From: Candidatus Campbellbacteria bacterium RIFOXYC2_FULL_35_25
Lineage (GTDB): Bacteria > Patescibacteriota > Minisyncoccia > Phycocordibacterales > UBA12079
Assembly (NCBI GenBank): GCA_001774495.1
Contig: MFAE01000010.1
Coordinates: 2,303-37,011, forward strand
Direction of reading: 5' to 3'
Length of the DNA: 34,709 nucleotides
Made by a program: the position numbers and the translations under genes. This document shows, in pieces, positions 1-7,416 of this stretch (its first letter is position 1; every line of letters begins with the position of its first letter). A model generated the notes under the pieces. It ran no database searches. It saw nothing but the letters and a program-made list of their open reading frames with translations, and had not been told where the DNA came from.

Positions 1-24
1 AAGGGCGAGAGAGGAGGAAGAGCA
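1..24 (+). repeat. 24-bp direct repeat, copy 1 (copy 2 at 315-338)
   Basis: The sequence starting AAGGGCGAGAGAGG and ending GGAAGAGCA is identical at 1-24 and 315-338. In both places it is followed by sequence resembling a tRNA-Thr anticodon arm: ACGTCATT here, ACGGTATCG at the second copy. This suggests tRNA 5' ends replaced or invaded by the same element. The copy at the window edge may be longer. Confidence 0.6.
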
Positions 25-70
25 CGTCATTTTGTCAGTATTAGCTTTTTGTTAGAATTTATAGTAGTAA

Positions 71-143
71 GCCGTTGTAGCTCAGTTGGTAGAGCACGTC
101 ATTGGTAATGACGAGGTCAGCAGTTCAATCCTGCTCAACGGCT
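71..143 (+). tRNA. tRNA-Thr (anticodon GGT)
   Basis: A complete cloverleaf is visible. The 7-bp acceptor stem pairs GCCGTTG with CAACGGC. The D-arm reads GCTC...GAGC, the anticodon stem CGTCA/TGACG closes the loop TTGGTAA (anticodon GGT, Thr), and the T-arm loop carries TTCAATC. The length is 73 nt without an encoded CCA. A second tRNA-Thr follows 8 bp downstream. Confidence 0.95.
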
Positions 144-151
144 CAAGAAGC

Positions 152-224
152 GCCGCCTTAGCTCAGTAGGTAGAGCAATGGTATCGTAAACCATAGGTCC
201 GCAGTTCGATTCTGCGAGGCGGCT
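152..224 (+). tRNA. tRNA-Thr (anticodon CGT)
   Basis: The acceptor stem GCCGCCT/AGGCGGC, D-stem GCTC/GAGC, anticodon stem ATGGT/ACCAT with loop ATCGTAA (anticodon CGT, Thr) and T-arm GCAG/CTGC with TTCGATT are all intact. CCA is not encoded. It forms a tandem pair with the preceding tRNA-Thr(GGT) and is probably cotranscribed with it. Confidence 0.95.
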
Positions 225-314
225 CATTATTGTGCATAAAAGAGAAACTTGAATAATTTGGTTTGCTTATCTGAATAAAAGACGATTAAGCCTTTTGCCC
301 GAACGATCCTTCAG

Positions 315-385
315 AAGGGCGAGAGAGGAGGAAGAGCAACGGTATCGTAAATCGTAGGTGGTCGGTTCAAGTCCGACAGAGGGCT
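315..385 (+). pseudogene. Broken tRNA-Thr(CGT)-like gene
   Basis: The 3' two thirds look like a good tRNA. The anticodon stem ACGGT/ATCGT carries loop ATCGTAA (CGT), the T-arm GTCGG/CCGAC encloses TTCAAGT, and the 3' acceptor strand is AGAGGGC followed by T. The expected 5' acceptor strand and D-stem are missing. In their place is a purine-rich 24-bp sequence (315-338) that also occurs exactly at 1-24. An alternative 5' acceptor strand, GCCTTTT at 290-296, could pair with AGAGGGC, but that needs a D-region of about 42 nt. I read it as a recombined remnant; an interrupted functional tRNA is less likely. Confidence 0.55.
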
Positions 386-451
386 CAAAAAAGTATATTG
401 GTGGGTGAGTAGAAATAATTAGTAGATATATTAATAAAAAAATACTTTTTA

Positions 452-1126
452 TTAATGATTTTTAATTATAGGTACTGATTTAATTTTTTTCCGCATCCTT
501 AGAATAATTCTTCCGAGGATTTCTATTATTTTTTCAGCTTTCCAGAAAACTATAAAGCTTACTAAAAAAGAAAAAACCTGGATAGAAAAATTATTTTGAA
601 TATCAAAAAGACTCGCTATTCCACCATCAGAATCAGTAAAATTTTTAATATAAAAAATAATAACAAGCCCATACACAAGTATTTTATAAAAAGGGTAGGT
701 TTTGCTCATAATATTTTTTTTAATAATATCAAATGTAATATCCTTAACCTTGCCTAAAAGAATCAATACCCCGATAAGTAGCAACCATGAAATACCATAG
801 AGGGAAAATAACAAATCTTCTGTAGGAATGGGTATATGGAGATTAAAATATCCAGATACAATGCCACCGATACTCGAGAAAAGTATGGCGACAAATACAA
901 AAATATTTTGCCTTTTCTTTTCTTGGGCATAAATAGAAAGCACCCCAAGAATACCAACTAAAACAAAACCGATAATCGCATAAATTATTAGCAAGAAGTT
1001 TTCAGAGAATCTAAAAAGTAAATACGATGTAAAATAATTAAATATTCTTTCGAAAATAATTAATCCTGGTACTAGAAAAAATAATAAAGCTAAGGTATTA
1101 ATTAATATTGTTATTGATTTTTTCAT
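452..1126 (-). CDS. Hypothetical polytopic membrane protein (224 aa)
   Basis: I do not recognise the family. The protein has about six hydrophobic segments, roughly at residues 5-27, 36-65, 74-95, 105-125, 145-162 and 178-200. It ends in a short basic tail (RMRKKIKS), so it is very probably an integral membrane protein with a cytosolic C-terminus. It is the last of three minus-strand membrane-protein genes (2202 to 452). The 34-bp gap to the BI-1 family gene suggests cotranscription. No Shine-Dalgarno sequence precedes the ATG. Confidence 0.7.
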   Translation of the reverse strand: MKKSITILINTLALLFFLVPGLIIFERIFNYFTSYLLFRFSENFLLIIYAIIGFVLVGILGVLSIYAQEKKRQNIFVFVAILFSSIGGIVSGYFNLHIPIPTEDLLFSLYGISWLLLIGVLILLGKVKDITFDIIKKNIMSKTYPFYKILVYGLVIIFYIKNFTDSDGGIASLFDIQNNFSIQVFSFLVSFIVFWKAEKIIEILGRIILRMRKKIKSVPIIKNH

Positions 1127-1160
1127 TGGCTAAAATAATTTATTTTCTACTACCCAACTT

Positions 1161-1904
1161 TTAATCAGACGACCCTGCAAGAATTTCCAACAAACTTAAA
1201 AATAGATTGATAATATCCAAATAAATATTTACAGCAATATCAATTGCTGTACCCCAAGTCTCGTCCCCAACCATTGTTTCAAGTCTGTTAAAATCGTAAA
1301 GTAGATACAAGGTAAAAATAACAGCTCCCAAGTATGCTCTAACCAGTGAAAAGATTTCTGACCGGAAGAAGAAAATGTTTAAAAGCCCCATCACAATTAA
1401 CATCAACAAAGAGATAAACAAAAACCCTCCAAGAAAACTAAAATCAATACTTGTTAGAAATACGATTCCTGCAGTAGAAAAAACAGAAAGAGCCGTTGCA
1501 AATAATGTTTGAGAAACAATACTATTCCACTCTTGTTTGTATTGGCTAGTAACCAATGATTGTTCAAATTCTTCCCTTTGTTCGTCTGTTATTTTTTCGC
1601 CTCTTTTGAGAACAATCCCACGGCTTTTTAAATATTTTTTAAGTTTGAATCTTTTGCCAAAATGCTCAATTGTTGGACCAATTTCCCAACCGATTAAACC
1701 TGAAAAAATGGCGACTAGTAAGAGATTAATCGGATAGACATCTGCAAAGTAAATTATTGCAAACAAAAAAACAAAAGTGCTGACAACGGTTACCCACATT
1801 TCTTTTGCAGTTTCAAACAGTTTATTTTTGCGCGCCGTTATCGCGGTAATCAATAGCATCACCCCAACGATTATAAATGTACGAGCGAAAAGAATGTTAA
1901 ACAT
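1161..1904 (-). CDS. Bax inhibitor-1 / YccA family membrane protein
   Basis: The C-terminal part shows the family signature: an acidic-flanked YDFNRLE segment (about residue 203) followed by the helix NIYLDIINLFLSLLEIL at the end. About seven hydrophobic segments are visible, with a charged cytoplasmic loop at roughly residues 85-125. Members of the BI-1/TMBIM family are pH-sensitive ion leak channels or of unknown bacterial role; YccA in E. coli binds FtsH. The length of 247 aa is normal. The upstream neighbour is a 90-aa membrane protein, the downstream one a polytopic protein. No SD precedes the ATG. Confidence 0.85.
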   Translation of the reverse strand: MFNILFARTFIIVGVMLLITAITARKNKLFETAKEMWVTVVSTFVFLFAIIYFADVYPINLLLVAIFSGLIGWEIGPTIEHFGKRFKLKKYLKSRGIVLKRGEKITDEQREEFEQSLVTSQYKQEWNSIVSQTLFATALSVFSTAGIVFLTSIDFSFLGGFLFISLLMLIVMGLLNIFFFRSEIFSLVRAYLGAVIFTLYLLYDFNRLETMVGDETWGTAIDIAVNIYLDIINLFLSLLEILAGSSD

Positions 1905-1929
1905 GTTTTTTAGATTAAATTGTTAATAA

Positions 1930-2202
1930 TTAAATATTCATAACTAATAAGAAAAAAAGAAACGGATAGATAAGGCAGGCAACAAAGAATATTTTATCGA
2001 CAATATCAAGATTTTTTCTCCTAGATATAGAAATTACAATATTGATCAAGAAAAATATACCGGAAGGAAAGAATCCGATTAATACCGTAAAAGCGTCAGG
2101 TAATGTAAAAGTGGCAAAATATATAGCTATTAATATATCAAAAATAAAAACAGGAAATCCAGTAATTTTTAATAATGTATTTTTTTTCAAGTCTACGTGC
2201 AT
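1930..2202 (-). CDS. Small hypothetical membrane protein (90 aa)
   Basis: Three hydrophobic segments (about residues 10-30, 35-57 and 68-88) are separated by a basic loop containing SRRKN. I cannot assign a family. It is the first gene of the minus-strand trio, 25 bp before the BI-1 family gene, so an operon is likely. The start codon lacks an SD on its own strand; an AAGGAGG lies just upstream but on the opposite strand. Confidence 0.6.
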   Translation of the reverse strand: MHVDLKKNTLLKITGFPVFIFDILIAIYFATFTLPDAFTVLIGFFPSGIFFLINIVISISRRKNLDIVDKIFFVACLIYPFLFFLLVMNI

Positions 2203-2352
2203 TTTTATTTAAGGAGGCTTTTTGTTGTTTGTTTATGATACTGAATTCACAATTAAATTTTTTTGTTTCTTTTTTATATAATAACACCTATCCTTTTCTA
2301 AGTAATCCCCATATTTTAAGTAATTTATGATAAACTTAATTTAATTAAAAAG

Positions 2353-2775
2353 ATGAAAACTCAAAACCACATTTTAGTCGCCCCGCTACTGATATCTATG
2401 CCGTATCTTTTTAGTTTTTCTAGCGGGGCTACTATTATTGCAATTGCTTCAAATATTTTAATCGATATTGATCATTTACAACTTATTTTTAAAGAAAAAG
2501 CTTTCAGTTTTTCTAAAATTAAAAATCTTTACGAGAGTATTTACGACAAACATAACCACGAAAAATCAAACAAAGCTTTTGATAGTGATGTTTTTTATCT
2601 TTTCCATACTATAGAGTTTAATGTTTTATTGCTAGCTTTGTCCCTCAGGTTTCCTTTCTTAATGTTTGTGGCTATTGGTTTTTTATTCCATATATTATTT
2701 GATATAATCCACCATTTAATGCATCATTTACCTATTAGATGGTTATTTCTTATTAATTGGTTAAGAAATATATAA
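2353..2775 (+). CDS. YdjM/DUF457-like membrane-bound putative metal hydrolase
   Basis: The protein has the layout of the YdjM family (inner-membrane putative metal-dependent hydrolases): an early membrane helix, an IDIDHL motif near residue 38, FHTIEF near 85, and a final helix with FHILFDIIHH near 113-122. The repeated D and H residues are the expected metal ligands. At 140 aa it is shorter than the usual 170-200 aa. It ends 3 bp before rsmI, so the two are probably cotranscribed. The substrate is unknown. Confidence 0.65.
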   Translation: MKTQNHILVAPLLISMPYLFSFSSGATIIAIASNILIDIDHLQLIFKEKAFSFSKIKNLYESIYDKHNHEKSNKAFDSDVFYLFHTIEFNVLLLALSLRFPFLMFVAIGFLFHILFDIIHHLMHHLPIRWLFLINWLRNI

Positions 2776-2778
2776 ATT

Positions 2779-3459
2779 ATGAGCAAATTCTACATAATAG
2801 GCACACCCATAGGAAACCTCGAAGATATGACTTTTAGGGCTGTTAGAATTTTAAAAGAAGTTGATTTGGTTCTTTGCGAAGACACTCGGGTAACCAAAAA
2901 GCTTTTAGATAAGTATGAAATCAAAACACCAACCCTTTCTTATCATCAACATAGCAAAATTTCAAAAATAGAGAAAATTTTTGATTTAATGAAGGAAGGA
3001 AAAAATTTAGCCTTAGTTTCTGATGCCGGCACTCCTACTATTTCAGATCCTGGCTCAGTTCTTGTTTCAAAAATAAGAGGGGAGTTTGGCAATGATGTTG
3101 AAGTTTTAGTCGTTCCAGGTCCAAGCGCTTTAATATCAGCCCTTTCCGGGAGCGGATTTACAGCAGACCAATTTTTATTTCTGGGTTTCCTGCCTCACAA
3201 AAAAGGGAGGGAAACATTATTTAAAGAAATTGCCGAAACGAAAAGAACCGTTGCTTTTTATGAGTCTCCTCATAGAATAATAAAAACACTAAATTCTCTA
3301 AATGAATTTGTGGGAGACAGAAAAATTATGATTGCCCGAGAGCTAACAAAAATTTACGAAGAAATCGTTTCTGGTACAGCTGGGGAGTTATTAAAATATT
3401 TTGAGGGGAACCCGGTTAAAATTAAAGGTGAGTTTGTGGTTGTAGTAAGTAATAAGTAA
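2779..3459 (+). CDS. rsmI: 16S rRNA (cytidine1402-2'-O)-methyltransferase RsmI
   Basis: This SAM-dependent enzyme 2'-O-methylates C1402 in the decoding centre of 16S rRNA. Family motifs are in order: GTPIGNLED (8-16), CEDTRVTKKLL (33-43), SDAGTPTISDPG (81-92), PGPSALISALSGSGF (113-127) and FYESPHRI near 160. The length of 226 aa is short because the C-terminal extension of larger homologues (about 280 aa) is lacking, as is common in reduced genomes. It starts 3 bp after the YdjM-like gene with no SD, so translational coupling is likely. Confidence 0.95.
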   Translation: MSKFYIIGTPIGNLEDMTFRAVRILKEVDLVLCEDTRVTKKLLDKYEIKTPTLSYHQHSKISKIEKIFDLMKEGKNLALVSDAGTPTISDPGSVLVSKIRGEFGNDVEVLVVPGPSALISALSGSGFTADQFLFLGFLPHKKGRETLFKEIAETKRTVAFYESPHRIIKTLNSLNEFVGDRKIMIARELTKIYEEIVSGTAGELLKYFEGNPVKIKGEFVVVVSNK

Positions 3460-3611
3460 TAAGTAGTAAGAAAGTTTACAGTTTACAGTTTACAGATAGG
3501 CAAAGTTTTTCTGGATTGCTTCGGACTTCGTCCTCGCAAAGACGAAAAATTTACTTTGCAAATTTTTGGTTCTTAAATTTTACATCTTAAATCATAAATC
3601 TTACATAAAAA
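3460..3611. repeat. Intergenic repeat tract with dispersed-element fragment
   Basis: The gap holds a tandem of TTTACAG units (about 3474-3496), then a sequence with GGATTGCTTCGG...CGCAAAGACG (about 3512-3543). The latter matches, in opposite orientation, parts of the elements at 13118-13153 and 19030-19095. An A/T-rich hairpin follows around 3545-3568. Repeats containing GCGAAGCAATCC next to TTTGCGAG are widespread in many bacterial genomes. No gene is seen. Confidence 0.6.
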
Positions 3612-4430
3612 ATGAAAATAAATTATTTTGATATTCATTCACACTTAGAGTCCTCGAGGTTTGAAGAAGACAGGGAAGACGTTATTTCTCGTATGAAAGA
3701 TGAGGGAGTTTTTACTATAGCAATTGGAACTGATTTAGAAAATTCAAAAAAAGTAGTTCGGTTGGCAGATAAATATGAAAATATTTTTGCTTCGATTGGT
3801 CTGCATCCTACAGACACTAATGAAGATTTCAACGAAACAGATTACGCCGAGTTGGTAAAAAATCTAAAAGTTGTCGCCATAGGGGAGTGTGGATTGGAAT
3901 TTTCTAGACTAGGAGAAGATTCTGAAGGAGACCCTAAATCATTAGAAATGATCGGGCAAGAAAGGCAAAGACAAATTGATATTTTTAAAAAACAAATAGA
4001 TTTTGCTGTAAAATACGATAAGCCACTAATGATTCATTGTCGGGATGCTCATTTTGAGGCAATAAATATTTTAACTGAAAAGAAAGAACAATACGGGGCA
4101 GGATTAAGAGGGGATATTCATTTTTTTTCTGGTGACGTTGATATTGCTCAAGCATACCTCGATCTTGGGTTTACCATGTCTTTTACCGGAGTGCTAACTT
4201 TTACGAAGGATTATGACGAGGTAGTTAGATTTATTCCCCTAGAAAGAATAATGTCTGAAACAGATGCCCCCTACGTGGCCCCTGTGCCTTACCGTGGGCA
4301 GAGATGTGAACCTTCGTATGTAGAAGAGGCTGTAAAGAAAATAGCCGAAATAAAGGGTTTGGACTATGAAATTGTCAAAAAAGCCATGGTTGAGAACGCA
4401 GTTAGGTTTTTTGGTATAAAAAACTCTTAG
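3612..4430 (+). CDS. TatD-family metal-dependent nuclease
   Basis: This is a TIM-barrel amidohydrolase-fold nuclease. All metal ligands expected for TatD are visible: H9 and H11 (DIHSHLE), E92 (GECGLE), H142 (IHCRDA), H170 (IHFFSG) and D218 (SETDAPY). The length of 272 aa is normal. Known members are 3'-5' DNases or RNases linked to DNA repair and quality control. Its closeness to rsmI is common in bacteria. No SD is present; the start follows an A-rich run. A GCTTCGC-apex hairpin follows at 4463. Confidence 0.93.
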   Translation: MKINYFDIHSHLESSRFEEDREDVISRMKDEGVFTIAIGTDLENSKKVVRLADKYENIFASIGLHPTDTNEDFNETDYAELVKNLKVVAIGECGLEFSRLGEDSEGDPKSLEMIGQERQRQIDIFKKQIDFAVKYDKPLMIHCRDAHFEAINILTEKKEQYGAGLRGDIHFFSGDVDIAQAYLDLGFTMSFTGVLTFTKDYDEVVRFIPLERIMSETDAPYVAPVPYRGQRCEPSYVEEAVKKIAEIKGLDYEIVKKAMVENAVRFFGIKNS

Positions 4431-4462
4431 AGGGGATAGGGTAGAGGGTTTAGGGTATAGTG

Positions 4463-4489
4463 GACGAATTTTGCTTCGCAAAATTCGTC
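4463..4489. repeat. Perfect GACGAATTTTGC hairpin, TTC loop
   Basis: A 12-bp perfect stem (GACGAATTTTGC / GCAAAATTCGTC) encloses a TTC triloop. The same 27 bp recurs inside a longer palindrome at 18893-18921. It lies after the tatD gene and is followed by only a short T run, so it may act as a weak terminator. Related hairpins with the same GC-triloop-GC apex are at 7417-7451 and, with a TGC loop, at 14211-14250. Confidence 0.8.
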
Positions 4490-4571
4490 TTTCTACCAAC
4501 TACTCACTACTCACTACAAACTAGCAAGAAATCATTTGATTTTTAGTTTCTATTATGCTAACCTATTAGCC

Positions 4572-5081
4572 ATGATTACAGGAAATATAAGCGAAAAAAT
4601 GGAAGGTCTAAGGGTCTACGAAGTAGGCTATCTTTTGTTACCAATTCTTGATGAAGAAAAAGCTCAAAAGGAGGCTGAAAAAATAAAGAATGTTATAGAA
4701 AAAAACAAAGGAATGTTCTTATCAGAGGGGGCTCCTCAAAAGAGAGTTTTAGCTTATCCAATGACCAAAAAGATTGCTTCTGAGAACAAAAAGTTTAATG
4801 ACGCTTTCTTTGGTTGGATTAAATTTGAGTCAGAAGTTAATGTATTAGATCTTTTGAAAAAGGAACTTGATGGTGCTGGTAATGTTTTGAGATATTTAAT
4901 TATAAAAACTAATAAAGATATAGCCCCTGTTTCTAACCCAGTTAAGTTTGCTTTCAGTAAAGAGGATTCTAAAAAAGAAGGAAAAGAAGAAGTCATAGAA
5001 AAGTCAGAAGTTCAAGTTGAAGAAGAGGCTGAAGAAGAAAAGAAGTTAGATGAAACCATTGATGACTTGGTTATTGAATAG
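4572..5081 (+). CDS. rpsF: Ribosomal protein bS6 with acidic C-terminal extension
   Basis: bS6 binds 16S rRNA in the platform as a heterodimer with bS18. The S6 fold is seen in YEVGYLLLPIL, RVLAYPMTKKI and FFGWIKFES followed by NVLRYLIIKT. I choose ATG 4572 because the upstream in-frame TTG (4536) would add a hydrophobic stretch foreign to the family. The protein is 169 aa against the usual 95-135 aa; the extra part is a Glu/Lys-rich tail from about residue 110. It heads the conserved rpsF-ssb-rpsR block. No SD is present. Confidence 0.93.
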   Translation: MITGNISEKMEGLRVYEVGYLLLPILDEEKAQKEAEKIKNVIEKNKGMFLSEGAPQKRVLAYPMTKKIASENKKFNDAFFGWIKFESEVNVLDLLKKELDGAGNVLRYLIIKTNKDIAPVSNPVKFAFSKEDSKKEGKEEVIEKSEVQVEEEAEEEKKLDETIDDLVIE

Positions 5082-5111
5082 AGTCTTGGTATACTAGTAA
5101 TAGTTAAAACT

Positions 5112-5142
5112 TCAGCCTAAGGGCTGATCAGCCTCGGGCTGA
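5112..5142 (+). repeat. Two adjacent TCAGCC/GGCTGA hairpins before ssb
   Basis: TCAGCCTAAGGGCTGA (5112-5127) is followed directly by TCAGCCTCGGGCTGA (5128-5142), then a run of A. These are two head-to-tail near-identical palindromes between rpsF and ssb. They could adjust rpsF/ssb stoichiometry in the mRNA or be inserted REP-type units. Confidence 0.7.
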
Positions 5143-5155
5143 AAAAACTAAAATC

Positions 5156-5608
5156 ATGTATTTAAACAAAGTAATTATAATAGGAAATTTAACTAGAGAC
5201 CCTGAATTGAAAGCTTTGCCAAGTGGTGGGCAAGTTGTTAATATAGGAATTGCGACAAATAGGGTTTGGAAAGACAAGGAAGGAAGCAAGCAAGAAGAAG
5301 TTGAATTTCACAATGTAGTTTTCTTTGGAAGAACAGCTGAAATTGTTGCTCAGTATTTAAAAAAAGGAAGTAGCGTTTTGGTTGAAGGAAGATTGAAGAC
5401 AAGAAGTTGGGAACAAGAGGGTGTTAAAAAATATATGACCGAGATTATTGCTGAAAGTATGCAATTAGGGCCAAGAAAAGAAGGGGGGTCAGGACAAGGT
5501 TATCAAAGCGAAGCCAGCCCAAGCGCAAGTAGCGAAAGCAAGGCTCCACAAGTTGATACAATTGAATATCCTGAAGAAGAAATTAATCCAGAAGACATTC
5601 CTTTTTAA
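5156..5608 (+). CDS. ssb: Single-stranded DNA-binding protein
   Basis: An OB-fold domain covers residues 1-108: NKVIIIGNLTRDPELK, then FHNVVFFGRTAEIVAQYLKK, then VLVEGRLKTRSW. A low-complexity Ser/Gly linker and the acidic C-terminal tip EDIPF follow; the tip recruits replication and repair partners in known SSBs. The length of 150 aa is normal. The gene lies between rpsF and rpsR as in many bacteria. There is no SD; the twin hairpins precede the ATG by 13 bp. A short purine repeat (AGAAACAAAAGAAC) follows the stop. Confidence 0.96.
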   Translation: MYLNKVIIIGNLTRDPELKALPSGGQVVNIGIATNRVWKDKEGSKQEEVEFHNVVFFGRTAEIVAQYLKKGSSVLVEGRLKTRSWEQEGVKKYMTEIIAESMQLGPRKEGGSGQGYQSEASPSASSESKAPQVDTIEYPEEEINPEDIPF

Positions 5609-5732
5609 CTCAGTTAAAAAGGAACAGAGAAACAAAAGAACAAAAGAACAATATTTAAAAATTAAGATAATTATAAATTAGAAAATATAAATTGCTGTAA
5701 ACTGTTAGCTGTCAGCTGTAAACTTAAAAAAT

Positions 5733-5933
5733 ATGAAACAATGCCATTTTTCAAAAAATAATATAGCTCAAATTGACTACAAAGATCTGGAGGCTTTGAG
5801 GAAGTCTATTAATCCTCACGGAAGGATGATTGCTAGAAAAAGAACTGGTCTTTGCGCTAAACATCAAAGACAATTAGCTGAGGCCATTAAGAGAGCAAGA
5901 TTTTTAGGTCTTTTGCCTTATATCATAAGATAG
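5733..5933 (+). CDS. rpsR: Ribosomal protein bS18
   Basis: bS18 partners bS6 on the 30S platform. The 66-aa protein contains the family core: IDYKDLEALRKSINPHGRM, RKRTGLCAKHQRQLAEAIK and RARFLGLLPY. The N-terminal Cys4 is followed by CAKHQ, recalling zinc-binding S18 forms, though only two Cys are present. It is the last gene of rpsF-ssb-rpsR, followed by an intrinsic terminator at 5974. No SD is seen; a CTGTAAAC repeat precedes the start. Confidence 0.96.
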   Translation: MKQCHFSKNNIAQIDYKDLEALRKSINPHGRMIARKRTGLCAKHQRQLAEAIKRARFLGLLPYIIR

Positions 5934-5973
5934 CTTGTAGCCAGTAGCTTATAGCAAAAAATTAAATTTAAAC

Positions 5974-6000
5974 AAAAAATACTCGAAAGGGTATTTTTTG
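5974..6000 (+). terminator. Intrinsic terminator of rpsF-ssb-rpsR
   Basis: The stem AAAATACTC / GGGTATTTT encloses a GAAA tetraloop and ends in TTTTTTG, 40 bp after the rpsR stop. Confidence 0.85.
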
Positions 6001-6029
6001 TTGCTTATACCAGTAATTTTTGTTATAAA
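6001..6029 (+). promoter_or_regulatory. Probable sigma-70-type promoter of the 6080 gene
   Basis: TTGCTT at 6001-6006 and TATAAA at 6024-6029 are separated by 17 bp, about 50 bp upstream of the ATG and directly after the rpsR terminator. Confidence 0.5.
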
Positions 6030-6079
6030 CTTACTTAGAATCTGATTCTTCGGTAACAAACATCATAAGAGGTAATGCT

Positions 6080-6589
6080 ATGCAATGCTTTGTAGATGGG
6101 TCCACTTGCGACAAAAATCCGTGTGAAGGACTGGGAGTCTTAAATGCTGGTGCATGTCGCTTTTGCGAGAAAATTGAGTCTAACAGGGACCAAATAGGGC
6201 GGTTTCTTTCGGAAATTGGTATAGGTCGTCCCCTTGAAGATGATGAGGGAGAGGATCTATACAAACTCGTGATGAGCTCTGAGACCATGCTTTGTATTTT
6301 AACTGATTTTGATAAATATCTTGAAGAAAGGATTGTTTTGTTGAAGGAAGAAATTAATAAATTCAAAGATTTTGCTTCTTTAAAGGAGTTTGTGAAAAGG
6401 GAAGAGTGGTGGCTTGGTGTCATTTTTGATATTGATATCCAAGAAGTTCTTGAAGAGTTGGAGGATGATACCAGCATAACTTTTTCTGATGCAATTGATT
6501 TTTGGAAAAAAAGGCTTGATAAAATCGAATTAAGCCAATGGTATGACATGAAGGAGTTCATTTCCTTTCTTGAGAAATTCTCCGACTAA
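6080..6589 (+). CDS. Hypothetical cysteine-rich-headed acidic protein (169 aa)
   Basis: I do not recognise the family. The first 30 residues contain five cysteines (C3, C10, C15, C27, C30; the last two form CRFC), suggesting a small metal-binding head. The rest is acidic and predicted helical, with repeated E/D-rich amphipathic segments and no membrane segment. Unlike its neighbours it has a visible SD (AGAGGT, 7 nt before ATG), its own promoter and a strong terminator, so it is monocistronic. In this it resembles the SD-led genes of the 27-29 kb array. Confidence 0.75.
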   Translation: MQCFVDGSTCDKNPCEGLGVLNAGACRFCEKIESNRDQIGRFLSEIGIGRPLEDDEGEDLYKLVMSSETMLCILTDFDKYLEERIVLLKEEINKFKDFASLKEFVKREEWWLGVIFDIDIQEVLEELEDDTSITFSDAIDFWKKRLDKIELSQWYDMKEFISFLEKFSD

Positions 6590-6601
6590 TCCGCCTTTGG
6601 C

Positions 6602-6640
6602 AAAATCGCCGTGACCCTTTTTGGGCCACGGCGATTTTTT
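6602..6640. terminator. Strong GC-rich terminator after the 6080 gene
   Basis: A 15-bp stem with one mismatch (ATCGCCGTG...CACGGCGAT, loop TTTTT) is followed by TTTTTT. The A-run on the left lets it also work on the minus strand. Confidence 0.92.
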
Positions 6641-6672
6641 ATAGACTGTAAACTGTAGGCGGGTATCTTTTA

Positions 6673-6799
6673 TTAATAACTCTAAATTTGAGTACAGTTC
6701 GAGGAGATAAGGAACAAAAATATGAGATGTACATTATAGTACTTCGAATATTTTTGCAACGAAATCGACGAAGAAATGTGCCAAATTTAGAGTTATTAA
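6673..6799. mobile_element. 127-bp MITE-like element with 18-bp perfect inverted ends
   Basis: The sequence TTAATAACTCTAAATTTG (6673-6690) is repeated exactly in inverted form at 6782-6799, 91 bp apart. No ORF of note lies between them. The right end overlaps the stop codon of efp, so the element supplies or abuts the end of that gene. Perfect terminal repeats around a short non-coding core are what a miniature inverted-repeat element looks like. No clear target duplication is seen, so a long-loop RNA structure remains possible. Confidence 0.45.
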
Positions 6800-7353
6800 A
6801 CTCTCCCTGAATATTCTCCCGTCTCAGTATTAACTTCAATAACATCACCCTCTTTAACAAAAATTGGGACTCCGATAGTGGCTCCTGTCTCTAGTACTAC
6901 TTGTTTGTTCGCTCCAGTCGCGGTATTTCCCTTAACTGCAGGAGGGGCTTCTTTCACCTTAAGTTCTACTTTGATAGGTATTGAGACACCGATAATCTCT
7001 TCGTTGAATAATTTAACATCTACCAATGAGTTTTCTTTCATAAATTTAGCACCGACGATAATTTCCTCTGAAAGGTTGAATCTTTTGCTAGGGTCTTTTT
7101 CCTCACAAAAACAAAATTCACCTTTATTACTGTAAAGATATTTTATTTTTTTACGTTCAATGTCAGCTTCGTCAACTTTCTCGGCTTGGTGGAAGGCTCT
7201 TTCTATAACCTTACCGCTGATAAGATTTCTTAGTTTGGTTTGGTTAACTGGTTTTCTCATTTGTTTTCTAAAAACATGAGAAGAAAGAACCTCATAAGGC
7301 TCACCATCGACAACAATAAACTTCCTTTCTTTAATTTCGTTATAGTTAAGCAT
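6796..7353 (-). CDS. efp: Translation elongation factor P (non-PGKG loop)
   Basis: EF-P binds stalled ribosomes between the P and E sites and helps form bonds at polyproline. The three-domain protein (185 aa) has KFIVVDGEPYEV, TKLRNLISGKV and a C-terminal domain ending VIEVNTETGEYSGRV, as expected. I start at ATG 7353 because MLNYNEIKER matches the family start; an in-frame start 7 codons upstream is also possible. The tip loop reads SHVFRKQMRKPVNQ instead of PGKG. By gapless alignment with E. coli EF-P, the position of modified Lys34 is Met32, flanked by Lys30, Arg33 and Lys34. Confidence 0.93.
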   Translation of the reverse strand: MLNYNEIKERKFIVVDGEPYEVLSSHVFRKQMRKPVNQTKLRNLISGKVIERAFHQAEKVDEADIERKKIKYLYSNKGEFCFCEEKDPSKRFNLSEEIIVGAKFMKENSLVDVKLFNEEIIGVSIPIKVELKVKEAPPAVKGNTATGANKQVVLETGATIGVPIFVKEGDVIEVNTETGEYSGRV

Positions 7354-7416
7354 AAATGCAGAATCATGAATCACGAATTATGAATCATGAATATTAATTA
7401 ATTAAATAATGTGTAC

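Noticed and set aside
2211-2300. A plus-strand AAGGAGG at about 2211-2217 suggesting a gene start.
   Set aside because: The only frames behind it are short (about 18-30 codons), have wrong spacing and run into AT-rich leader sequence before the 2353 gene.
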